DNA from: Odontocerum albicorne
Taxonomy: Eukaryota; Arthropoda; Insecta; Trichoptera; Odontoceridae
Assembly (NCBI GenBank): GCA_949825065.1
Contig: OX463842.1
Location: forward strand, 4,553,723 to 4,617,722
Direction: 5' to 3'
DNA: 64,000 nucleotides
How positions within the stretch are numbered: position 1 is the stretch's first letter; every line of letters starts with the position of its first letter. Shown one piece after another: positions 21,780 to 32,108 of the stretch. Below the pieces are notes generated by a model. The model was given only the letters and a program-made list of their open reading frames with translations, was not told where the DNA came from and did no database searches. A program made the position numbers and the translations under genes.

Positions 21780-22629
21780 AATATTTAATATTTATTTATT
21801 TCATCAACGGTACTATGTACCTATTAGTAGTGAGCGTTTCATTAATTATGAAAACAAAATATTCCTAAAATTAAAAAAAAAGGACAATTGGAAACAATTA
21901 CCATAAAAGCAAATAAGAAGAAAAACTTCTCAAATCATATGCAAAGACTTGGAAATGAGTTTTGCAACAATTTAGATATTTTTAATATAAGTATATATAG
22001 TATTCACCAGAATATCACAACAATATTAAGAAATAGCTACTAACTTTGTGCTCTCCTTTAATAATATAAATAACGTAATATAAACAAAACATTAAGGACA
22101 ATACTTTGCCTCTGGAGTTGAGTAACCCTGCATCAACATGTGGAAGATTTCGATTCTGCAAAACAACTTGCATCTCGTTCTACAAGTGAGACCATGTGTT
22201 TTCTATATCTCAAGATCTATCCATAAAATTCTCGAAAAACCAATTCTTCTTGTTCTACGAGTATGTAAGCGTAGTTCCACTAAAAACAAATCTTAGTTCT
22301 TTACCACTATTAAACAAGTCTTCGACAATTACGTAAGTCTACGTGGTAAAATTTGGTAATATTTTGTTATATACATACATATATTGAACTTAAATATACA
22401 TATTAATATTAAATAATTTTAAACAATTACTTTGTAATTTATTATTACTACTGCTTTTTGTATCTCCATGTTAGTGTAAGACAAAGTGCTGTATTTTTTG
22501 TCAATAATTTTAAGTACTTGTATAACCTGTCATATGTTCATTTGTATATAAAAGACACTGTTGTGTCGTTAATTAAATAAATAAATAAACCTACTCAGAT
22601 CAGAAAAATATATTATATATAGTACTTAC
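21780..22629. other. No recognised feature; possible retroelement tail at 22565-22590
   Basis: AT-rich. GTTAATTAAATAAATAAATA near 22570 looks like an old retroelement tail. By position this could be intron of the gene whose exon follows. Confidence 0.35.
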
Positions 22630-22939
22630 ACAATGGTACGTAGATCGACAAGTATGCAAGATTCACGAATATAGGGTTCAGTTTCGAAGACATTTTTACT
22701 TGATAGGAAAAAAAGTTTTTTGAAATTATTATTAACTGTGTCGTTGTTGCTTGGCCTCAAAATCAAGGATCCCCTCACCATGTCAACATAATAAAGTAAC
22801 TGCTTCTCATCTGACATAAGACTTCTTGCGGGAGAACAGCCCAATTCCCGAAGCATATACTCTGCCGAAGATGTCATACTTGAATAATCGCTAATCCGCC
22901 TAGTCACGCTGCCGCATGTTCTCAGCTCTCGTCTGCTAA
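22630..22939 (-). CDS. Internal coding exon of an unidentified host gene
   Basis: On the minus strand a pyrimidine tract (TTTGTGTTTGTTCTCTT), an AT-rich branch-like TTAAT and CAG lead into 310 bp that stay open: 2 nt, 102 codons, 2 nt. The exon ends ATTGT/GTAAGT, a perfect donor. The peptide starts SRRELRTCGSVTRRISDYSS and contains YMLRELGCSPARSLMSDEKQ and LLYYVDMVRGSLILRPSN. Composition is mixed, without low complexity. It has no second copy in the window, unlike almost every other open frame here. I do not recognise the protein. A transposon gene of unknown type is the main alternative. Neighbouring exons were not found. Confidence 0.6.
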
Positions 22940-23299
22940 CTGTAACATCATCATTAAGAGAACAAACACAAAAAAAAACTAGCTGTGTATTATAATTTCG
23001 ACGAGATAACTCGACGATTCAGACTGATTGCACAGTTCGTTCTCAGGAGTCACACGTTTTATATAAACACACAGAAGATTGTATTTTATTCTTGATAAGT
23101 TATTTTATATTTTTCAAATATCTCACTTTTTAACAACTCACAATTCTTAAATATGAAGAATCGTAAAATATAAAATAAAAATGAATTTGTTACTTGTGGT
23201 TTTAAGAAAAAGTGGTTTTTGATATACTCGTATCTTTAAAAATATAATTTTCAGTCACAAGACGAAAATTTGTATTTTATGGTGTTACACTCTCGTTAT
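22940..23299. other. Possible intron sequence
   Basis: Pyrimidine-rich next to the acceptor at 22940, then AT-rich with no motif. Confidence 0.3.
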
Positions 23300-23490
23300 A
23301 TACAGTACAACCTGACGAGCTTATTGCCACATGGTAATATCTTCCTACCAACCAGAAAAATGTTAAAGAAGCATCAATTGAAAATCAGACTGAGATCCTT
23401 TTAAAAAAAAATGGGTCCCATCGGGAATTAAACCTACAATCCCAGGGTTGGAAGACAAACTCTAATCAACTAGGCCACGGATATCGTCTA
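23300..23490 (-). mobile_element. tRNA-derived SINE
   Basis: Minus-strand order: GTGGCCTAGTTGATTAGAGT (box A), GTAGGTTTAATTCC (decayed box B), body, then CTGGTTGGTAGGAAGATATT and the tail hairpin. Same family as 20940-21130. Confidence 0.7.
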
Positions 23491-23649
23491 AGATGAATGT
23501 TATATTCTCCAATTTATACTGCATTTATGTGTTATAATTCCAAATATTTTTTTTCCTATCATGTCTAAAAGAAATTTTTCAAAAACTTGTAAATATTACC
23601 TTATTTTTATATTAATACGAATTAAGTAATTATTGGAAAAAGTTAGACA

Positions 23650-23720
23650 TACATACCATTATGACATTTCCCTGTGAGGGTAGATTGAGAGGTCAGAGCG
23701 TCAAATCTTTTTTGCTTGTA
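23650..23720 (-). mobile_element. LINE C 3' end remnant
   Basis: CCATTATGACATTTCCCTGT, then GAGGGTAGATTGAGAGG, matches the terminal 70 bp of LINE C (compare 55205-55270). Only the tail is present. Confidence 0.4.
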
Positions 23721-24026
23721 TTGATCCCCACTATGACGTCCTTCAATACTTTGTATCAATTACCACTGACCAACGTTCACCCTAATTTTTCATTGTGTGT
23801 GGGGCCCATCAACTTAAATGTGCAAGAAAAAAAGAGGCTCCTTACGGCGCGTGGACTCTATATAGTGTTTCCATGTTCCGCACACATCTCAAAGAAAGGA
23901 ACCTGAGAACCCATCATGTAATATCAAATAAAATATATAATTGCGTAATAAAAATATGGTTAAAAGTTATTTTCTTTGAAATGTGTGCGGAAGGTGGAAA
24001 CATGTGTGTGGACAATTTATAACAGA

Positions 24027-24350
24027 CTAGTTGCAACCCGTGAAATATTCACGGAAGTAAAACAAATTAAACATTTTTGAAATACCGAATGGAGCAAGAT
24101 CAGCTTAAAGTGTTTTGGGTTCATTAATGTTTAAAGTTTAAAATAAAAAAGTTACATCTTGATTGATGAATTATTTAATTCTCAAAAATCTCTTTATACA
24201 CGATGTTTTGTGTATAAACATTACTGTTGTTCAATTTAAATCGTTGATAAAGTTTTCCTTGAAGACTTGTTTCAGATATATTGACTTTTTGTTTTCGCGT
24301 TTCCGACATCTTGAAAAAGCCACATATAATTGTCTGCATTAAAAAAAAGA
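24027..24350 (-). mobile_element. Helitron 3' end with helicase C-terminal remnant
   Basis: Minus-strand reading gives QLYVAFSRCRKRENKKSIYL, matching motif VI of Pif1-type Helitron helicases. After a frameshift it gives NIVYKEIFEN and a stop at 24175. The end follows 148 nt later: a hairpin CCGTGAA/TTCACGG (24038-24054), 10 nt of spacer and then CTAG, with T as the next base. Hairpin plus CTRR before T is the canonical Helitron 3' terminus. The 5' part is missing, and a tandem array starts at 24360. Confidence 0.7.
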
Positions 24351-24359
24351 GCATAAGAT

Positions 24360-24755
24360 AAATAAACACAAGTAATTATAAGGTTCAATATAATAGGAAA
24401 TAAAGGAATTATTTAATGAATTACAATTAAAAATAAATTGGCATCGTCCCCTTTTACACAGGTTCGTTCAGTATAATTTCAATATGTTTCGAAGTAGTAA
24501 ACACAAGTAATTATAAGGTTCAATATAATAGGAAATAAATGAATTATTTAATTAATTAATTCAAAATAAATTGGCATCGTCCCCTTTTACACCGGTTCGT
24601 TCAGTATAATTTAAATCTGTTTCGAAGTAGTAAACACAAGTAATTATAAGGTTCAATATAATAGGAAATAAATGAATTACAATTAAAAATAAATTGGCAT
24701 CGTCCCCTTTTACACCGGTTCGTTCAGTATAATTTCAATCTGTTTCGAAGTATTC
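24360..24755. repeat. Tandem repeat, about 133-bp unit, 3 copies
   Basis: TAAACACAAGTAATTATAAG recurs at 24363, 24498 and 24631. Each unit includes AAATTGGCATCGTCCCCTTT and ends in GTTTCGAAGTA. The middle copies have small deletions in the AT-rich part. It directly abuts the Helitron remnant. Confidence 0.85.
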
Positions 24756-25256
24756 CTCTCTCGCTCTCTTGTATTCAAAATTCAATTCTCGTATTCTTTC
24801 TTTGGCGACAACCGTACGGGTTTTGGCCTATTTATATTATGATGTGCGGCAGCACACGCGCACACTTTAGAGAGAACTTTGCCACTGACCCTTGTATAGT
24901 TAAAAACAATTTATATCTGTCAACACACACAATGTCACATGAGACATTTTGATTGTAAGATATCTTCCTTGACGAAATAGAAGGATGCATTCCTTCTAAC
25001 TTCTCGGAAGTCCTCGGAAGATTTATTTCCTAACAATTGGACCTGATCCTTGATGAAAAGAAGAATGGCCGTTATTAAGGTCAGATAATACCTTTTCTTC
25101 TTTGCAAACGTATCATTATTATACGAATTGAGGACCATAAAAGTCGATTTCACGGTGTCGGTTCAGACAATCAATCTTAAATAGTTTAGTGATCGTAATA
25201 AAGAGACGATAGAGAACAGTGTTAGTTACGCATGTGTAATACACGTACATGTATAT
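24756..25256. other. No recognised feature
   Basis: Contains a CA-rich stretch (CACACGCGCACAC near 24850) but no coding or terminal-repeat signature. Confidence 0.4.
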
Positions 25257-25697
25257 GTATAGATCATAGTTTCCCAAACTGTTTCGCCCCGTAGACTACT
25301 TGCCAATTTTTTTGTTTTCCGTAGACCCCCTGCCTGCCTAATATTGAATTTTCCTAAACTTATTAACTTCAAATGTGTTTTTGACAGCTGATACAGAGCT
25401 GTTCATCTTGATAAGGTTTTTTTTTGTAGAGTGGACAATTGTAAAAATAGAAAAACATGTACAATTTTTATTCTTACCTTTATTGAAAATACACAAAATG
25501 CAAGTAAATATTTGGCTTTGGAACGAAACAAATCAAAACCTAGTAAAATTCTTACACAAAATTAATACACAAATAATACTGTTAATGAGAGGGATGCACC
25601 TGATGCTCTGATAGCGATGATTCAATATTTGGATTCAAATTAGTGACGAATTATCTTAAATCTCCACGTTCAATGATTTGCATTCGATTTCTTTATA

Positions 25698-26418
25698 TGA
25701 GGTGTAAACATAAAATTTTCTGCTCTACAAGATATTGTGTTTGCTTTTACGTTACATATATTGTTTTATTTGATTACAAGCTTTCAAAATGGAACGTCAA
25801 GTAGACGAAAGTGAGCATTTTCGACACCTTCTGTTCGCGTTCAATCGAGAGAATAAAGCTGCCAAAGCTGCTCGCGATATTTGCAAAGTGTAAGGCGAAG
25901 ATGCTATGAATGAAAGGACAGCTCGTCGATGGTTTTTGCGTTTCAAAGATGGTAATTTCGACCTGAAAGACATCTAGCATTCCGGACGACAAGTGGACTT
26001 CGATGAGGACCGCTTAAACCATATTATTCATGAAGATCCCCTTCAAACCACCGTAGAATTGGCTGAGCAGATGAATTGTAGTCACATGACTGTATACCGC
26101 CATCTCCCATCTATCCTTTCATTCAAAGCATCTTCACCGTACAATTCGCAAATATCGCGAGCAGCTTTGGCAGTTTTATTCCCTCGATTGAACGTGAACA
26201 GAAGGAGGTGTCGAAAATGCTCACTTTCGTCTACTTGACATTCCATTTTGAAAGCTTGTAATCAAATAAAACAATATATGTAACGTAAAAGCAAACACAA
26301 TATCTTGTAGAGCAGAAAATTTTATTTCGAATGACGTATAACCTTTACCATTTTGTTTTACTTTTGGTGCTCATTTTTAAATTTGAAAAAAACGGACACA
26401 ACTTATGTTAACACCCAA
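25698..26418 (+). mobile_element. Fold-back mariner with two 5' ends, TA duplication
   Basis: TA at 25696-25697 and 26419-26420 flank TGAGGTGTAAACATAA and TTATGTTAACACCCAA. Both ends correspond to the 5' end of the mariner at 52586. Bases 25711-25918 pair with 26114-26324 as inverted arms of about 208 bp and roughly 90% identity, with a 195-nt loop. The left arm has lost about 95 bp that the right arm keeps. It lies inside the hAT at 25265. Confidence 0.8.
25789..26105 (+). pseudogene. mariner transposase N-terminal half, two stops
   Basis: ATG at 25789. The frame reads HFRHLLFAFNRENKAAKAAR, a stop at codon 35, NERTARRWFLRFKDGNFDLK, a stop at codon 64, then DEDRLNHIIHEDPLQTTVEL and CSHMTVYRHL. 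This is the paired helix-turn-helix DNA-binding half of a mariner transposase. The catalytic half is absent, replaced by an inverted copy of the 5' end. Close to the open version at 52758. Confidence 0.85.
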
Positions 26419-26644
26419 TATAAGTATTTTCTATGTCTAATATAAGTATTATGTATACACAATCTGTGTTAGGTGTTATAAGATATTGACGATGATCTGC
26501 TTAAATGGGATCCGCTCACGTGGACCCCCATTTACATCTCGTGCACCCCCAATTTCTTTGCTCGCTGACATAGACCCACTGCAAGTCGAAATCGACCCTT
26601 GGGGGTCCATATAAACCACTTTGGGAATCTTTGGTATAGAGCCT

Positions 26645-26955
26645 GAAAGTCAGATAAGAATGAACTGTATCGCACTGTATTACTCTTGTTTCAATTTATA
26701 ACCATAACACATAACAATGGGTGTGTTGAATTGGCCTCAGGTCAAGTTTCATGTTCGTATCGCGGAAAGTTTTTATCGTGGGTTTGGGCTTCATGTATCC
26801 GCTAAACTTGAAAAACAGCGATTGTTAAGAACAATTCATTTTAATCTGTATAAACATTACTATATGTTACACATGCCCGACTTTCTGGAAATGTATAATT
26901 AATTTTTTACATAACAATTTATTGTATTGTATGATTTATGAAAAATAAAACAAAC
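26645..26955. other. No recognised feature
   Basis: A 61-codon plus-strand frame (26717-26902) is open but without domain or repeat support. Confidence 0.35.
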
Positions 26956-26956
26956 T

Positions 26957-27512
26957 ATACTTGAGAAATGGTAGCATGGTCTCTGTGACAGTTCACAAAT
27001 TTGCCCCAATACAACCTTGTAACGACGTTCAGTTATTTTCAATTATTTTATCAACTTTAATGAAATAGCAAGCTATTTAGGTAAATGCATTACATAAAAC
27101 TAACAATATGTTAATGACAAATTAGTACATTTTGTTACAAATTAGGAAAAATGTGGCAGTTTGGTAAAATCAAATAATATTTGGTGACGTTTGTCAAAAG
27201 TCACTAAGTTAGTCTGCATTGGCTAGGGATGGGGTATACGATAATTGGATTATCGATTTTTTATACTAAACTGAAATGTTCGTAATTAGTATTAATTCAT
27301 AGTGGATCTTGGTCTATTTAAAGATAGATACAAATGATACAATACATTTGAAAGTCAGTATAATGAAAATTAGGAATTAAAACATCAGTTTAGAGAAAAA
27401 CAATTTTTCGATTTATAAAAAAACTATTCGATTTGTAAAATAAAATCGTTTTACCCCATCCCTTTGAGATATGACATTTCAAATGTCACAGGAACCACCT
27501 TAAATTTTTCAT
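26957..27512. mobile_element. Family I element copy 1 (terminal inverted repeats, composite)
   Basis: Inverted relative to the copy at 30090-30660, with which it is collinear over about 540 bp. The outer end TTGAGAAATGGTAGCATGGT matches the reverse complement of the other end. Inside is a second pair of inverted ends, GGGATGGGGTA (27229) and TACCCCATCCC (about 27463), which look like hAT-type ends. No coding sequence. Confidence 0.65.
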
Positions 27513-27689
27513 GTTTACAAAAGGATTTTTCTAAACTGCTTTTCAATTGATGGATTTTTCCCGTGCTGAAGAGGATTTGTAAAGTGGCACCTGTCTGATT
27601 CCGTCTTTTGTATTTTGTTTTTAATTTGTATTTTGATTTGTTTTTCAATGTTTTTTTTAAAGAATAGATATGACCGAAGTCATATGTAT

Positions 27690-27830
27690 CCTTATACCCT
27701 CGAACACTAAGCGGAAAAAGGGTCTGTGTCGTTCGAGGGGTGTAGAACAGCGCGGGCTTCGAACTGACGACCTTCCGCATGGAAGTTTAATGCGTTACCG
27801 TGCGGTCATGCACTTCTTAAATGTATCATA
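27690..27830 (-). mobile_element. tRNA-like sequence, separate SINE or tRNA pseudogene
   Basis: The minus strand reads TGACCGCACGGTAACGCATT (box A-like) and later GTCAGTTCGAAGCCCGC (box B-like), at tRNA spacing. The 3' sequence differs from the main SINE family. The acceptor stem does not close, so it is not a functional tRNA gene. Confidence 0.4.
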
Positions 27831-27986
27831 ATTTATTAGAAACACAAGTTAATTTATAAAAAATAAATTAATTCTTGTAGAGTGATATTTGAAAGTATTT
27901 TTAAAACGGAATACTTATAATGTGTGACAAGCAAAATAAAGACCAGATTATCAACACCAAAAATGCTGCCTCTGTTGTTTCGCAAA

Positions 27987-28196
27987 TATCTAGATTTTTT
28001 CGATATATTGAGATATATTTTAATATCTAGATTGTTTCGATATATTGAGATATATTTTAATATCTAGATTGTTTCGATATATTTTAATATCTAGATTTTT
28101 TCGATATATTGAGATATATTTTAATATCTAGATTTTTTTGATACATTGAGATATATTTTAATATCTAGATTTTTTCTATATATTGAGATATATTTT
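27987..28196. repeat. AT-rich tandem repeat, about 38-bp unit
   Basis: Five to six units of the type AATATCTAGATTTTTTCGAT plus ATATTGAGATATATTTT. The third unit is shorter. It abuts the LINE C fragment at 28198. Confidence 0.8.
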
Positions 28197-28197
28197 A

Positions 28198-28525
28198 GAA
28201 CTTGAGGCTGATGTGTTGAGTAAGATGAAAAAGAACATTCTTAAATAGTTTGGGCATGTGGAACGAATGAATGTAGAAACACTAACAAAACAAATATACA
28301 GTACAGATGTGAGTTGAAGGTGTGGTACAGGAAGACCAAGGAAACTATAGTTGGATCAAGTGATTGATATTTTGAAAAAATAAAATGTAAAAAGTCATTG
28401 AAATCGTAGTAGATGTATGAGAAGATGTATGGATGTAGAAGAGGCAAAATATGCGTGTCTCGATAAGACATTCTGGTACTCTGTCCTCTCTGCCTACCCT
28501 TATAGGAAGACGACGTGATAGTAAG
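28198..28525 (+). mobile_element. LINE C (RTE-like) C-terminus and 3' end
   Basis: In one frame with stops: DVLSKMKKNILK, FGHVERMNVETLTKQIYSTD, GTGRPRKL, LDQVIDILKK, RCMRRCMDVEEAKYACLDK, then the 3' terminus CTGCCTACCCTTATAGGAAG and ACGACGTGATAGTAAGTAT. FGHVERM...K.IY......GRPR is the classic RTE-like C-terminal signature. Best preserved 3' end of family C in the window. Confidence 0.7.
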
Positions 28526-28708
28526 TATCTTAGAAACCTTTTAAAAAAAATCTACAATAAAATACGAGTATGTTTTTATAAGAGTAACATTTCTTTATTT
28601 AAATTTTTATTCAACTCTACATAAGATAAACGGTCTATATTAGCCATCTCACTAGGTTCAATGCATGTTCTGTGACAGTTCACTTACGTCCGTGAAATTC
28701 ATATAAAT

Positions 28709-29257
28709 GGTCTTTCAAATTGAGCGGCTTTTTTTTAAATTCTTGGATAAACAGATGGCGTCGCGAACTTGTCTGGGTCTTGTCACATTTGAGAAGTGTA
28801 ATGTATGACATTTATAAAAATGGAGTCGTATACAATACAACAACGCGTTCAAATTGTTGAATTATTTTATGTATTGTAATCTCCGGAAACGGTGATGTTA
28901 ATTGGCCACCAAGATCATGTGATCTCACACCGTTGGACTATTTTCTCTGAGGTTACGTGAAAAGCCAAGTGTAGAGGAATGACCCTCAATCAATGTCTAA
29001 GCTGAAGGACGAAATTATTCGCGTTATTGGTGATTTAGAACCGCAATTTTGTCAAAATATCATCGAAATTTTTGACAAAAGAGTGGACATCTGTTAAGCT
29101 GCAAGAGACATTTGGCGGATATTGTTTTTTGTGTTTAAATGTCATACATTATACTTCAATGACCAATAAAAAGTTATTTGAAATCAAAGTAAATTGTGTG
29201 TTTTATTCAAGAATTAAAAAAAATTGAATTAATAAAAACCGCTCAATTTGAAAGACC
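28709..29257 (+). mobile_element. Element D copy 2 (deleted DDE transposon)
   Basis: Ends GGTCTTTCAAATTGAGCGG and CCGCTCAATTTGAAAGACC are perfect inverted repeats. Coding: MESYTIQQRVQIVELFY from 28820, then the internal deletion, then NWPPRSCDLTPLDYFL, a stop, GYVKS and KLKDEIIRVIGDLEP. This is the N-terminus and last catalytic region of a DDE_3 (Tc1/mariner-group) transposase. Another 200 bp (29258-29455) is shared with the copy at 9051. Confidence 0.75.
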
Positions 29258-29519
29258 CTTTATAAACACACATTAACAATTTAATATTTCTGAGCTTCAA
29301 CCACTTGTGATATCTACATATTACATAAACAAAGTTAAATCAAGGACAATATTTTCTATACTACGCACTTGACAATATTTTCTATACTACGCAGGAATCA
29401 AATAAACTCGATTATTATTCCACCTTTTCTTTCATATTTGCATCTCTAAAAACAAACATGTATCAAAAACATTCATTGCAGCTTACATAACACCCATTTG
29501 TACGTGCATTCCCATTAGA

Positions 29520-29900
29520 TTACAATAGCACAGGATTATCCGAAGTCATTCCACTTTCTGCAGTACCTAATTCAGATGAGCAAACACGATGCAATTCCCT
29601 TCTGGCCGGCAGCGGCCAATTGGCAATCTCCGAGCAGACGATCAGGTGTGGCTCCGTGGTGTTGCGATGCAGCACGTGAGAAATGGCTTGCTCTTTGATC
29701 CCGAGAATGCCAGGTGTCTGTTGCCTCACATCTATCTCTTCAGCTCTGCGAGTCTCTCCCTCACGGGCACGGATCATGGGGCAGTCGCCAGTCGCCAGCC
29801 GGCGCGGCATACCTCGCCTGACGAGATTGGCATTTTCTTTGTCTTGCTGCGTCAATCGGCTTCAGGGTTTGCAAGGCCGAGTGTGAAATTGCTCTAAATT
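29520..29900 (-). other. GC-rich island with overlapping open frames
   Basis: About 330 bp much richer in G and C than the surroundings. The minus strand is open for 111 codons (NANLVRRGMPRRLATGDCPM, later QTPGILGIKEQAISHVLHRN). The plus strand is open for 102 and 67 codons in two other frames. Nothing similar occurs elsewhere in the window and I recognise no family. Candidates are an exon, a transposon coding fragment or transferred DNA. Confidence 0.4.
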
Positions 29901-30004
29901 AACTGGTTTTCATAGTTTGCATTAATATACGACAGTTAATTGCACGGTGTATATGTATCATAAAAAAATATACATACCTACATACCATCAAAAAAATAGT
30001 TAAG

Positions 30005-30089
30005 AATATACATTACATCGGGGTAGGCAGAGATGAGAGTGCGCTAGATTTTTATATCGCAACACACATACTTAGCCTCTTCTATACTT
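30005..30089 (-). mobile_element. LINE C 3' end remnant
   Basis: CATTACATCGGGGTAGGCAG and the downstream CTTAGCCTCTTCTATACTTG match the family C terminus on the minus strand. It ends where family I element copy 2 starts. Confidence 0.4.
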
Positions 30090-30660
30090 GAGAAAATGTA
30101 GGATAGTCCGTGTGACATTTAAAATGTCACGTCTCAAAGGGATGGGGTAAAATCGTTTTGTTTTACAAATCGAATCGTTTTTTTTATAAATCGAAAAATT
30201 GTTTTTCTCTAAACTGACGTTTTAATTCCTAATTTTCATTATACTGACTTTCTAATGTATTGTATGATTTGTATCTATCTTTAAATAGGCCAAAATCCAC
30301 TACGAATTAATACGAATTACAAACATTTTATTTTAAGTATAAAATATCGAAAATCCAATTATCGTATACCCCATTCCTAGCCAATGCAGACTAACGTAGT
30401 GACTTTTGACAAACGTCACCACATATTATTTGATTTTAACAAACTGCCACATTTTTGCTAATTTGTAACAAGATGTATTAATTTGTCATTATTGTAAGTT
30501 TTATGTTAATGTATTTACCTAAATAACTTGCTATTTATTAGAATCGAGGCTTATATTAAAGTTGACAAAATAATTGAAAATAACTGAACGTCGTTACAAG
30601 GTTGCATTGGGGCAAATTTGCGAACTGTCACAGAGACCATGCTACATTTTCTCAAATATA
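30090..30660. mobile_element. Family I element copy 2
   Basis: Reverse orientation of 26957-27512. Both outer ends are visible: CTTGAGAAAATGTAGGATAG (30090) and CATGCTACATTTTCTCAA (to about 30656). Terminal repeats are about 30 bp. It also carries the inner GGGATGGGGTA/TACCCCATTCC pair, so the composite structure predates the duplication. Confidence 0.7.
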
Positions 30661-30774
30661 TATCCATCCTTCTACATGAACTCCTACGATTTTATACACC
30701 TCAATGAACGATTTAGATATTTGACGTTTATCATTTCCTTCTTAAAAACGTCATTGTATTGTATTACAATTTCG

Positions 30775-30950
30775 TTGCATACAGTAAAACCGGGTGAACT
30801 TATTGCTATGCAACAATAATTTCCAACCAACCAGAAAGTTGATAAAGGTGCCTTGTGTGAAAATCACATTAGAATCGTGTTAAAAAAATCTGGGTTTCTA
30901 TGTGAATAGAACTCGATAACCCCGGGTTCGGAGACAAACATCTTAAATTA
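30775..30950 (-). mobile_element. tRNA-derived SINE, 5' part decayed
   Basis: Minus strand: GGGGTTATCGAGTTCTATTC (box B region), body, CTGGTTGGTTGGAAATTATT and tail. Box A has been lost to small changes near 30940. Confidence 0.6.
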
Positions 30951-31214
30951 TTACAATATATTACACTTATATCGTTATATACATAGTAAAAATTAATGGA
31001 AATTTCTTCCAACCAATTAGATAGTGACCTTAAGTGAAAACCAGACTAAAACCCTTTTTAATAAATGAACATGGTTACCAGCTAGAATCGAACCCTCAAC
31101 AGACAGGCATCTTATCAACTAGACCAGGGGTCGACAAACTACGGCCCGCGGGCCAAATCCGGCCCGATGCCTATTTTAATCCGGCACGCGAGCTTATAAT
31201 AACCAAACTAATTT

Positions 31215-31358
31215 TTAATAATTTTCAGTACCTACCTATGTGAAAAGATTTGGCAGTACCTACCTATGTGAAAAGACATTTTCAAAAAATGAAGTGCGTA
31301 AAATTGCGATACAGGTCAGCATTAACAGATGACCATTTGCAATGAATTTTGATGATAG
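31215..31358 (+). pseudogene. hAT transposase C-terminal dimerisation domain remnant
   Basis: Frame 1 reads GSTYLCEKTFSKNE. After a one-base shift the next frame reads MKCVKLRYRSALTDDHLQ, then a stop and ILMI. Reading resumes after the LTR with GSTNFESPV (31842). CE.TFS.MK..K...RS.LTD.HL is the dimerisation region of ZBED/GTF2IRD2-like hAT transposases. A 24-bp direct duplication precedes it (31222-31270). Confidence 0.7.
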
Positions 31359-31838
31359 TTTAGCGGATGTCCTTGTTGGACGTGCTGATGATTTTGATTG
31401 TTTGGTATTTAAATAAAATACGTCGATTAGCAATGCGGAAAGTGAGAGTGAACAATCAATGAATAGTAAACAGCAATGAATGGTCAAATGATTAATAATA
31501 AGTGATGCTTTAATTATCGGTAAGTAGGTATATATACATTTCAGAACGGGGCGCGTGAGTGCGCCCGCAACATACTTTTATCTCCCTCTGTGCGTGCCGA
31601 GGTGGTCGATCGAAATATTGCAGACGTCGCGAATAATATTGTGGGTAGATAATTTGTTGGCGAAACGGCGAGACGGCGCGATGCGTTCTCTTTCTACTGT
31701 GGAATGTATCGTAAATAGTATTTGCGGGTAAACAATATCAATGTTCTGGTATGCGACCTTTGGACATGCCCGAAGGTCGTTTCGTCGGTCGTTGACCGTG
31801 CGTTTTGACAATATTCAGGGACAACCGTAGTCCCTACA
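31359..31838 (-). mobile_element. Solo LTR of a gypsy-like retrotransposon, ATAG duplication
   Basis: 480 bp matching the LTR at 47656-48127 in the opposite direction. On the minus strand it starts TGTAGGG and ends CGCTAAA. ATAG at 31355-31358 and 31839-31842 are direct repeats of 4 bp. No internal region, so the two LTRs recombined to leave one. It interrupts the hAT transposase remnant between codons for ILMI and GSTNF. Confidence 0.85.
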
Positions 31839-32108
31839 ATAGGAAGTACTAACTTCGAATCCCCAGTTTGATGAAATGTTATCTCAGAAACAGTCATTCC
31901 ATTTATCTCATTAGTAGAGCTTATTATAGTATTATTATGTTACATTTGTTGTTCAATAATTCGAACATTTTGCCTGTTTCTTTTATATAATAACCTTAAT
32001 TAATAAATATAAATATTTCATTTGTTTTTTCGTAAGTGTATCAGCCAAATGTGTATAAATATTATCACGCCATTTCCATAAATGTTATCACCGCCTAGTA
32101 AAAAATTG

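Larger units (their letters stand above)
25265..26633. mobile_element. Non-autonomous hAT element carrying a nested mariner
   Basis: Ends are CATAGTTTCCCAAACTG and, read inwards from the other side, CAAAGATTCCCAAAGTG. These are 17-bp terminal repeats with 3 or 4 mismatches. The flanks are GTATAGAT (25257-25264) and GTATAGAG (26634-26641), an 8-bp duplication with one change, as expected for hAT. Without the nested mariner (25698-26418) it is about 650 bp and has no coding sequence. Confidence 0.8.
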
